Assembly (NCBI GenBank): GCA_015058265.1
Contig: SVCR01000021.1
Coordinates: 1-12,844, forward strand
Direction: 5' to 3'
DNA from: Clostridiales bacterium
GTDB taxonomy: Bacteria > Bacillota_A > Clostridia > Peptostreptococcales > Anaerovoracaceae
DNA: 12,844 bases
Within the stretch, counting starts at the first letter, position 1; each line of letters starts with the position of its first letter. Both the position numbers and the translations under genes were made by a program. The notes beneath the pieces were generated by a model. That model was not told where the DNA came from. It made no database searches and saw only the letters and a list, made by a program, of their open reading frames with translations. This document shows, piece after piece, positions 1 to 5,524 of the stretch.

Positions 1-1
1 T

Positions 2-1000
2 CATCAGTTCGAGGAGATATCGCTCTATGATTTTCTGGTAGTATTTGATAAGAATATGAATGCCGGAAGACAGGAGGATTTCAAAGAGTATATATCTGAT
101 AATGCCGGAATCAGCGGAGAGAATATCAAGTTCATCCATCAGGGCGAAGTTACTGTGATGACTACCAACGGCAATACTGATGTTACCTGCACGGCAGCAG
201 CTCCTGATGACTTTGGCCGGTTCATGGATCTCCATTCCGGAGAAGAGAAGATAACTTTTCCGGGTGAAGGGGAAGTCGTTGTCGTGCGCAAGCTGGGACA
301 TGACTTTGGCCTGAAGGCCGGGGACAAGATAAAGATAAGAGACGGATACCGCGAGATGGAAGCCGTTGTATCTGCGGTCAATGACAATTATGTCTACGAC
401 AGCATATACATGAGTACAGAGACTTATGAGAAGGGTTTCGGCAAGAAGCCCGGTATCAAGTCTGCGTATGTCATATCGGGAAGAGGTTCAGAGGCGAAGA
501 TACGAGAAGCGGCGACATCAGCCGCAAATTATGATCATACGGCGGCTGTTTCCGTAAATATCGATGTGCGGGAGAATGTCAGCAAGATGATGAAGAGCCT
601 TGATGCTGTTGTATTCGCTGTCATCCTCAGTGCCGCTTTGCTCGCGTTTATCGTCCTGTACAATCTTACCAATATCAACATCACGGAGAGGATCAGGGAG
701 ATCGCGACGATCAAGGTGCTGGGTTTCAATCAGCTTGAGGTATCACAGTATGTATTCAGGGAGAACCTGTTCCTGACTGCTGCTGCCGCGCTTGTCGGTA
801 TACCCGCGGGTAAGTGGCTTCTCGGGTTTGTTATTGATAATATAGTAGTTAAGATGATATATTTCGAACCAAGGCTGAGTAATATGGATATAGGTGCTGC
901 GGTTCTCCTGACATTCATCTTCGCAGGGCTTGTCAATATAGCGATGCAAAGAAGACTCAGGAATGTATCTATGACTGAATCGCTGAAATCCGTAGAGTAG
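2..1000 (+). CDS. FtsX/MacB-type ABC transporter permease, C-terminal part (5' end outside window)
   Basis: The reading frame is open to the left edge (…HQFEEISLYDF before the first visible Met at 56), so this is the 3' 332 codons of a longer gene and not a gene starting at 56. The first ~200 residues look like an extracytoplasmic MacB-like periplasmic-core region. Then come three hydrophobic segments, encoded at roughly 600-670, 760-840 and 890-950, the usual arrangement of a C-terminal FtsX domain. The loop after the first segment reads ITERIREIATIKVLGF, followed by EVSQYVFREN, both typical of FtsX-domain permeases. The end SMTESLKSVE is also characteristic. Such permeases work with an ABC ATPase in lipid, peptide or lipoprotein export. 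The ATPase is not in the window, so the substrate cannot be named. Confidence 0.9.
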   Translation, partial: HQFEEISLYDFLVVFDKNMNAGRQEDFKEYISDNAGISGENIKFIHQGEVTVMTTNGNTDVTCTAAAPDDFGRFMDLHSGEEKITFPGEGEVVVVRKLGHDFGLKAGDKIKIRDGYREMEAVVSAVNDNYVYDSIYMSTETYEKGFGKKPGIKSAYVISGRGSEAKIREAATSAANYDHTAAVSVNIDVRENVSKMMKSLDAVVFAVILSAALLAFIVLYNLTNINITERIREIATIKVLGFNQLEVSQYVFRENLFLTAAAALVGIPAGKWLLGFVIDNIVVKMIYFEPRLSNMDIGAAVLLTFIFAGLVNIAMQRRLRNVSMTESLKSVE

Positions 1001-1009
1001 AGAAGAAAA

Positions 1010-2212
1010 ATGGAAGAACGATCATTAAGAAAAAAACTGTATGATATGGTGTCGACCGGTGTTACGGACAATCGCCTGAATCAGGGTTATGACATCATCA
1101 GCACTCTCGCGCTGGTCATCAATATCCTGAACAGCTTTGCCGCGACCTTCGATGAGTTCAGGGAGGCTCACCCAAACCTCATATACTGGGTGGAGGCTGT
1201 AACTGTTTTATTCTTCGCCATTGATTATGTGCTAAGGGTATATACTGCACCGGAGATGTTTCCGAAAAGATCCAAAGGCAGTGCTGTATTGGGATATGTG
1301 CTGTCGGGATACGGGATAATAGACCTCCTGTCGTTCCTGCCGTACTATCTGCCGGTTTTCTTCCCGGCCGGCGCAGTGGTATTCAGGATGTTCAGAGTCA
1401 TCAGGATATTCAGACTGTTCCGAATCAATGCGTACTATGATTCTCTCGGAATAATAGGGAATGTCATACTCGGTAAGAAGAGCCAGCTCCTGGCATCTAT
1501 GTTCATAATCTCACTTCTGATACTGGCATCGAGCCTGTGCATGTACAGTGTGGAGCACTCAGCTCAGCCGGATGTTTTCCGCAATGCCTTCTCGGGCATA
1601 TGGTGGGCGACATCGACCCTGCTGACGGTCGGTTACGGTGATATATATCCCGTGACACCGGTCGGGCAGATAATGGGCATAGTGATAACTTTTCTGGGTG
1701 TCGGCCTCGTTGCCATCCCAACCGGTATCATTTCTGCGGGATTCGTTGAAGAATACCAGAAAGCTACTAAACTGGCAGAGATCGAGAGGGAGAAGGATAT
1801 CCACTTTGTCGAGATAGATATGAGAGAGAACGACCACTGGGTCGGCATGAAGATCAAAGACATAGGAATGCCGCATACAAGTATAATAGCGGCCATAATG
1901 AGAGGAAAAGAGACCATCATCCCGAGGGGAGATGTGACTATAGATGCGAGCGATAAGCTGATAATATGCGCGGAAGCAGCAACTGATGGTCTGCTCGAGG
2001 ACATGAAGGAACTGCAGCTGCGCCGCAACCACCCATGGAACGGTATGAGGATAATGGATCTTGATATCTCAAGGCAGACATTCGTTATACTCATAAACAG
2101 AAACGGGAGGATGCTGATCCCTGACGGCAGTCTTGTCCTGCATGAGGGCGACAAGGTGCTGCTGTATACAAGGGAAAAGATCAGCAAATATGAAAAACAG
2201 CCATTATTCTGA
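1010..2212 (+). CDS. Voltage-sensor-type potassium channel with two tandem TrkA-C domains
   Basis: A 400-residue six-helix cation channel. S1-S4 occupy about residues 27-145. S4 carries Arg at 126, 129, 132, 135 and 138, the every-third-residue pattern of a voltage sensor. The pore helix WWATSTLLTVGYGD contains the K+ selectivity filter TVGYGD at 206-211, and S6 (222-245) has the PTG hinge-like motif. After S6 there are two RCK_C/TrkA-C-like modules, about 265-325 and 343-388, each ending in a strand like DKLIICAE or DKVLLYTRE. No TrkA-N Rossmann nucleotide-binding domain (GxGxxG) is visible. Function inferred from the family is K+ flux gated by voltage and possibly by a ligand on the TrkA-C modules. 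It starts 9 nt after the permease stop with a weak purine-rich RBS, so co-transcription is likely. Confidence 0.93.
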   Translation: MEERSLRKKLYDMVSTGVTDNRLNQGYDIISTLALVINILNSFAATFDEFREAHPNLIYWVEAVTVLFFAIDYVLRVYTAPEMFPKRSKGSAVLGYVLSGYGIIDLLSFLPYYLPVFFPAGAVVFRMFRVIRIFRLFRINAYYDSLGIIGNVILGKKSQLLASMFIISLLILASSLCMYSVEHSAQPDVFRNAFSGIWWATSTLLTVGYGDIYPVTPVGQIMGIVITFLGVGLVAIPTGIISAGFVEEYQKATKLAEIEREKDIHFVEIDMRENDHWVGMKIKDIGMPHTSIIAAIMRGKETIIPRGDVTIDASDKLIICAEAATDGLLEDMKELQLRRNHPWNGMRIMDLDISRQTFVILINRNGRMLIPDGSLVLHEGDKVLLYTREKISKYEKQPLF

Positions 2213-2249
2213 TATTATCAGATCAAAATAACCGGGAGGTATTATTAAC

Positions 2250-2729
2250 ATGAAGAAATTTACTATCACAATGGAAGACGGCGGAATCATGAAGGGTGAG
2301 CTCTATGAAGATATCGCACCTAAAACCGTTGAAAACTTTACAAAGCTCGCGAATTCCGAATTCTATGACGGATTGATTTTCCACAGAGTGATTCCGGGAT
2401 TCATGATCCAGGGCGGCTGCCCGGACGGGACCGGAATGGGAGGCCCGGGCTATACTATTCCGGGGGAATTCACAGCTAACGGATTCAAGAATGATCTCAA
2501 GCATGAAAGAGGAGTTCTGTCCATGGCGAGAGCAATGGATCCTAATTCCGGCGGATCGCAGTTCTTCATCATGACAACTACATCTCCGCATCTGGACGGA
2601 CAGTATGCGTCATTCGGGAGAGTGACCGAAGGCATGGAAGTTGCAGATAAGATCGTTATGAGCAGGAGAAATATGAGAGATAAGCCGCTTGTGGATCAGA
2701 AGATCGCAAGCATCAGAGTTGAGGACTGA
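2250..2729 (+). CDS. Peptidyl-prolyl cis-trans isomerase, cyclophilin type
   Basis: A 159-residue single-domain cyclophilin of the usual bacterial cytosolic length, with no signal peptide. It catalyses cis-trans isomerisation of Xaa-Pro bonds. The core motifs are intact: FHRVIPGFMIQGG (44-56, with the catalytic Arg46 and Gln54), GVLSMARAMDPNSGGSQFFI (88-107) and HLDGQYASFGRV (114-125). The position equivalent to human CypA Trp121 is His114, a substitution that in cyclophilins usually means weak cyclosporin binding. A good RBS (GGGAGG, 2234-2239) lies 10 nt before the ATG. It is 37 nt downstream of the channel gene on the same strand and may belong to the same transcript. The shared terminator at 2791-2834 follows. 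Confidence 0.96.
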   Translation: MKKFTITMEDGGIMKGELYEDIAPKTVENFTKLANSEFYDGLIFHRVIPGFMIQGGCPDGTGMGGPGYTIPGEFTANGFKNDLKHERGVLSMARAMDPNSGGSQFFIMTTTSPHLDGQYASFGRVTEGMEVADKIVMSRRNMRDKPLVDQKIASIRVED

Positions 2730-2790
2730 TCTCTGCAGATAAGGAGCGGCTGCGGATCATCCGCTCAGTCGACATAATGAACTAAAGAAG

Positions 2791-2834
2791 ACATCCCCGT
2801 GATCCCGGAAGCGGAACACGAGGATGTTTTATTT
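2791..2834. terminator. Bidirectional intrinsic terminator between cyclophilin and repressor genes
   Basis: An 11-bp stem, 2791-2801 paired with 2817-2827, has one non-Watson-Crick position (C·A on plus, G·U on minus). It is followed by TTTATTT on the plus side. On the minus side the stem is followed by a T-rich tract (complement of 2783-2790). The genes on both sides converge here, so one hairpin serves both. It overlaps the last bases of the repressor gene. Confidence 0.75.
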
Positions 2835-3515
2835 GAGCAGTGACAGGTCTGCGAATGATCTGGTTATATCTCTTACGATGCCGATGATCTCTATTTGAGA
2901 TGAGGCTGAAGTGCTGCTGATGTGTTCAGCTCTGAATTCAGGGTCGTACGGCTGCAGGACATAACCGTCGTCATCAAAGACGATCATTCTGCACAGCATC
3001 CTTCCTGAACTATCGCGGGCAACGACTATATCACCTGATCTGATACTGTCTCCGAACATGATGCAGGCTATATCGCCGGGGAATATCAGCGGATACATGC
3101 CTATATCATCGATCCTGGCATATACGATACCGGACGATCGTGCAGGCAGCTCAGACAGCTGCTCCCATTCAAGAACTTCACTGTGCCTGTGAGCATATTG
3201 ATCTCCGGCAGAATATGACAGATTCCCTGAATAGTGCGGCATGTTTTCGGAAGTATGGTCTTTGTCGACTGCCCTGCCGGATGTCACATCATCAAGAACA
3301 ACTGTTGGTCCTGTATAATCGATGTTCTCATCAAGCAGCTCATCGATCGTTATTCCCATGAAGGCAGCGACCTTCATCAGACTGTCCATCCCGGGTTTGA
3401 TGCCGCCGGTCCATTTGCTGATGTGGCCCTTAGACAATCCGGAGAGCCTTTCAAAGGTCCCCTTCCTGATATTGTATAGTCTGCAATATGCGAAAATTTT
3501 CTCCAGAAAATTCAT
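2829..3515 (-). CDS. XRE-family HTH repressor with S24/LexA-like C-terminal domain lacking the catalytic dyad
   Basis: A 228-residue regulator. Residues about 4-62 form an XRE-type helix-turn-helix (GTFERLSGLSKGHISKWTGG, then the closing helix MDSLMKVAAFMGITIDELLDE). A linker follows, then an S24-peptidase-like fold from ~125 (ARIDDIGMYPLIFPGDIACI … SGDIVVARDSSGRMLCRMI). Aligned by eye to LexA, the nucleophile Ser (GMSM) is Gly139 (DIGM) and the general-base Lys (TVKRL) is Cys175 (MLCRM). It therefore keeps the dimerisation-type domain but should not self-cleave. I chose the ATG at 3515 because AAGGAG (3523-3528) sits 7 nt upstream. The longer in-frame ATG at 3554 adds 13 residues and has no RBS. 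It is transcribed away from the transporter gene at 3874, so it may control the shared 358-bp intergenic region. Its operator and inducer are unknown. Confidence 0.88.
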   Translation of the reverse strand: MNFLEKIFAYCRLYNIRKGTFERLSGLSKGHISKWTGGIKPGMDSLMKVAAFMGITIDELLDENIDYTGPTVVLDDVTSGRAVDKDHTSENMPHYSGNLSYSAGDQYAHRHSEVLEWEQLSELPARSSGIVYARIDDIGMYPLIFPGDIACIMFGDSIRSGDIVVARDSSGRMLCRMIVFDDDGYVLQPYDPEFRAEHISSTSASSQIEIIGIVRDITRSFADLSLLK

Positions 3516-3563
3516 AATATCGCTCCTTAAGTACAGTTTGGAGAAATATTTCAACGAATTTTG

Positions 3564-3592
3564 TTGACTGAGGTCATTTTCACTGTTAAAAT
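3564..3592 (+). promoter_or_regulatory. Sigma-70-type promoter P1 reading into the inverted-repeat segment
   Basis: TTGACT (3564-3569), a 17-nt spacer, then TAAAAT (3587-3592). Transcription would be expected to start near 3599, which is the left edge of the 21-bp inverted repeat. The -35 box overlaps one arm (3563-3567) of a TCAAC-N7-GTTGA palindrome, so a bound repressor could block it. Direction and use are predicted from sequence only. Confidence 0.55.
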
Positions 3593-3597
3593 TAAAT

Positions 3598-3725
3598 AAA
3601 AGTTGAACAATTTCACCTCATAATCGATAAAATCGTTGTTTTGGACTAATAAATTGTGTGTAGCAACCCAATTTTTGCACAAATTCACGATTATTTCAAG
3701 CTTAAGGTGTAATTGTTCAACTTTT
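3598..3725. repeat. 128-bp segment bounded by a 21-bp near-perfect inverted repeat
   Basis: The left arm, 3598-3618, and the right arm, 3705-3725, are reverse complements at 20 of 21 positions, the exception being 3613. Inside, 3620-3626 (ATAATCG) and 3688-3694 (CGATTAT) can extend the pairing across an asymmetric bulge, and 3625-3635 forms a small CGAT-AAA-ATCG hairpin. Because promoter P1 would start RNA at about 3599, the transcript could form a long closing helix like a small structured RNA. Other readings are a MITE-like remnant (no target-site duplication is seen in the flanks) or a pair of distant operators. I cannot assign it to a known family. Confidence 0.7.
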
Positions 3726-3761
3726 GCTTTGTCCTTGAAAACTGCCATTTGAAAAAGAGGA

Positions 3762-3791
3762 TTGATTTCACAGGGGTTTTAAGCGTATAAT
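3762..3791 (+). promoter_or_regulatory. Sigma-70-type promoter P2 of the transporter operon
   Basis: TTGATT (3762-3767), an 18-nt spacer, then a consensus TATAAT (3786-3791). The expected start is near 3798, giving a leader of about 76 nt before the ATG at 3874. This is the best candidate promoter for the transporter and dehydrogenase genes. Confidence 0.65.
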
Positions 3792-3873
3792 CACCGTCGG
3801 GCGCTTAGCGTCTGAAGCAGTTCGGGTCCGATATCCTGCTTCTAAAATATTAAAACCAAAGGAGATATTTAAT
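3775..3873 (+). promoter_or_regulatory. Structured leader of the transporter gene, candidate riboswitch-like element (class not established)
   Basis: From P2 the leader can form two tandem hairpins: 3798-3804 with 3808-3814 (loop TTA, two G·U pairs) and GAAGCAG 3814-3820 with CTGCTTC 3836-3842. A longer transcript from P1 could instead close an 8-bp helix GGTTTTAA 3775-3782 with TTAAAACC 3850-3857, directly next to the Shine-Dalgarno AAAGGAG (3858-3864). ATATCCT (3831-3837) can partly pair with the Shine-Dalgarno region. There is no T-run, so control, if any, would be at translation. The downstream gene is a queuosine-precursor transporter type, and genes of that pathway are often controlled by preQ1 riboswitches. 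I do not see a clean match to a class. Confidence 0.4.
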
Positions 3874-4611
3874 ATGGCAATTATCAGAAGAGAGATCGAC
3901 GATTACCGGGTTCTCCTGCGTAACGTTCCGGCTCTCGTAGTTTCACTGTTCATCGTAAGCGTTATTATGATGAATCTTCTTGCGAATAAGGAACTTGTCA
4001 GCTGGAAGTATCTGGCGCTTGACTGCGGATTCCCGCTGAGCTGGATAAGTTTCCTCTGCATGGACATGATCTGCAAGCGTTTTGGCCCTAAAGCAGCGGC
4101 CAAGATATCTGTTCTTGCACTGGGTATCAACCTGTGTGCGACTTTGATCTTCAAGATCCTTTCTCTTACTCCCGGAATGTGGGGAGAGTATTACTCAACA
4201 GGACTGACAGAAGTAAACGATGCGCTGAATACGACCTTCGGAGGGACATGGTATGTCGTTCTGGGCAGCAGCATAGCTATGCTGAGCTCGGCGATAGTCA
4301 ATTCACTTATCAATTATTCTGTTGCAAAGAAGCTGAAATCTACCGGATACAGAGCCTTTGCTGTCAGATCTTTCGTCTCTACGGGAATAGCACAGTTCAT
4401 AGACAATCTGGTATTCGCTCTTATTGTTTCTTATCATTTCTTCGGCTGGACAGCCGTGCAGGTGTTCTTCTGCTCACTTACGGGTGCTGCGATGGAGCTG
4501 CTGTGCGAAGTTATCTTCAGCCCGGCGGGATATAATATCAGCTGCAAATGGGAAGAGGATCGTGTCGGCCAGCAGTATATCGAATACTTATCAGGCGCAG
4601 CGAGGGCGTAA
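3874..4611 (+). CDS. VUT/YhhQ-family (COG1738) queuosine-precursor transporter
   Basis: A 245-residue integral membrane protein with about six hydrophobic segments. Recognisable family features are LLANKELVSW…LDCGFPLSWISFLCMDMICKRFG (positions ~30-72; YhhQ members typically show FPL-x-(Y/W)-I-x-x-D followed by E-x-YG) and RSFVSTGIAQFIDNLVFALI (~169-188, equivalent to the S-x-x-GQ-x-x-D motif). Here the usual acidic residue after the Asp is replaced (MDMICKRFG). Family members import queuine, preQ0 or preQ1 for tRNA queuosine modification, and which one this protein moves cannot be read from sequence. The RBS AAAGGAG lies 9 nt upstream. The stop TAA abuts the ATG of the next gene (TAAATG), indicating translational coupling. 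Confidence 0.82.
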   Translation: MAIIRREIDDYRVLLRNVPALVVSLFIVSVIMMNLLANKELVSWKYLALDCGFPLSWISFLCMDMICKRFGPKAAAKISVLALGINLCATLIFKILSLTPGMWGEYYSTGLTEVNDALNTTFGGTWYVVLGSSIAMLSSAIVNSLINYSVAKKLKSTGYRAFAVRSFVSTGIAQFIDNLVFALIVSYHFFGWTAVQVFFCSLTGAAMELLCEVIFSPAGYNISCKWEEDRVGQQYIEYLSGAARA

Positions 4612-5295
4612 ATGCAGGTATTGATAACCGGAACATCATCGGGCATAGGCAAAGCTGCAGCTCAGTATTTCATCGACAGAGGCCATGAGGTCACAGGGAT
4701 AGATCTTCTTCCATCCGTGATAGACTCTGACCGCTATGTTCATTGTGTAGCGGATATCACCGATATGGACCAGGTGGAAAGAGCTGTTCCCGAGGATTAT
4801 CTACCTGAAATACTGATCAATAACGCAGGCGTTCAGAACAGCGGAAGAGACATAGATGTCAATCTCAAAGGAATGATCGGCATATCAGAAAGATATGCAA
4901 TAGGGAATGAGAGGATAAGAGCTGTCGTAAATATCGGGTCCGCCAGCGCTCACACCGGAGCCGAGTTTCCTGAATATGCTGCGAGCAAGGGCGGCGTTAT
5001 CACTTATACCAGAAACCTCGCTTTGAGACTGGCTCCGCGTGCAGTATGTAACAGCATCGACCCGGGCGGAGTGATGACCGAGCTCAACAGATGCGTCATC
5101 GAAGATGAAAAAATGTGGAATGCTATAATGGATCTTACGCCTCTGAAGAGATGGGCTGAGCCTGAGGAGATCGCAGAATGGATCTACTTTGTTGCTGTCA
5201 ATAACAGGTTCATGACCGGCCAGAATCTCCTGATCGATGGCGGCGAAGCCGGAAGAGCAGAATTCATATGGCCGTCAGACGATCTGACGATATGA
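4612..5295 (+). CDS. Short-chain dehydrogenase/reductase (SDR) family oxidoreductase
   Basis: A 227-residue classical SDR. It shows the NAD(P)-binding TGTSSGIG (6-13), NNAG (70-73), the structural Asn84 in DVNLKG, the catalytic Ser110 (GSAS), Tyr122 and Lys126 (YAASK), and the PGG motif at 151-153. It ends with the common MTGQNLLIDGGE (201-212). The acidic residue Asp31 after the second strand (VTGIDL) suggests a preference for NAD(H) over NADP(H). The substrate is unknown. The ATG follows the transporter stop with no gap and no separate RBS, so expression should depend on the upstream gene. A terminator follows, so the two genes form a complete small operon. Confidence 0.9.
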   Translation: MQVLITGTSSGIGKAAAQYFIDRGHEVTGIDLLPSVIDSDRYVHCVADITDMDQVERAVPEDYLPEILINNAGVQNSGRDIDVNLKGMIGISERYAIGNERIRAVVNIGSASAHTGAEFPEYAASKGGVITYTRNLALRLAPRAVCNSIDPGGVMTELNRCVIEDEKMWNAIMDLTPLKRWAEPEEIAEWIYFVAVNNRFMTGQNLLIDGGEAGRAEFIWPSDDLTI

Positions 5296-5334
5296 TGGCA
5301 GATCACAGGCTTTGCTCTTGATCATGTAAATAGG

Positions 5335-5361
5335 GATGCTCCTGACGGGGGCATCTTTTTT
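5335..5361 (+). terminator. Intrinsic terminator of the transporter-SDR operon
   Basis: An 8-bp stem GATGCTCC (5335-5342) with GGGGCATC (5348-5355, one T·G pair), loop TGACG, then six T (5356-5361). Strong and correctly placed 40 nt after the SDR stop. Confidence 0.88.
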
Positions 5362-5448
5362 AATGCGGCGCATATATTCAGGTGCGAATGGGCATTCGAA
5401 AATAAACAGAAAAACAAAGAAAATATACACAGATCATATCAAAATAGA

Positions 5449-5479
5449 TTGTCATATTCTGCCTCATGAGTGGTACAAT
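5449..5479 (+). promoter_or_regulatory. Promoter of the Nudix-DUF4003 gene
   Basis: An extended -10 box TGGTACAAT (5471-5479) with a TTGTCA box at 5449-5454 (19-nt spacer, longer than ideal). A start near 5486 gives a leader of ~40 nt to the ATG at 5525, and rules out the longer open frame that begins within the preceding terminator. Confidence 0.5.
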
Positions 5480-5524
5480 ATATATGAATTCGTTGATACC
5501 TTGAACCACTATATATTCTATTTT

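Larger units (their letters stand above)
3516..3873. promoter_or_regulatory. 358-bp AT-rich intergenic regulatory region
   Basis: This gap between divergent genes holds no believable gene. The sequence is markedly AT-richer than the flanking coding DNA. It contains four copies of a GTTGA half-site arranged as two inverted pairs: 3551-3555 with 3563-3567, and 3602-3606 with 3717-3721. It also holds two plus-strand sigma-70-type promoters, a 128-bp segment bounded by 21-bp inverted repeats, and a structured leader in front of the transporter gene. These are listed separately. Confidence 0.7.

Noticed and set aside
2744..2766. Hairpin GAGCGG/CCGCTC after the cyclophilin gene as a terminator
   Set aside because: No T-run follows, and a better hairpin with T-tract is at 2791-2834.
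3516..3554. Longer start (13 extra residues) for the XRE repressor
   Set aside because: The ATG at 3515 has AAGGAG at 7 nt, while the one at 3554 has none.
3598..3725. Calling the inverted-repeat segment a MITE
   Set aside because: The flanks (AATTAAAT and GCTTTGTC) show no target-site duplication and no transposase with such ends is present, so it stays an unassigned repeat.
3551..3748. 65-codon minus-strand open frame in the intergenic region
   Set aside because: It runs through the inverted repeat, has no ribosome binding site, is built from AT-rich noncoding-looking sequence and resembles no family I know.
5336..5524. Upstream extension of the Nudix gene frame
   Set aside because: It begins inside the SDR terminator and upstream of the predicted promoter, and the residues are low-quality compared with the clear Nudix N-terminus at 5525.
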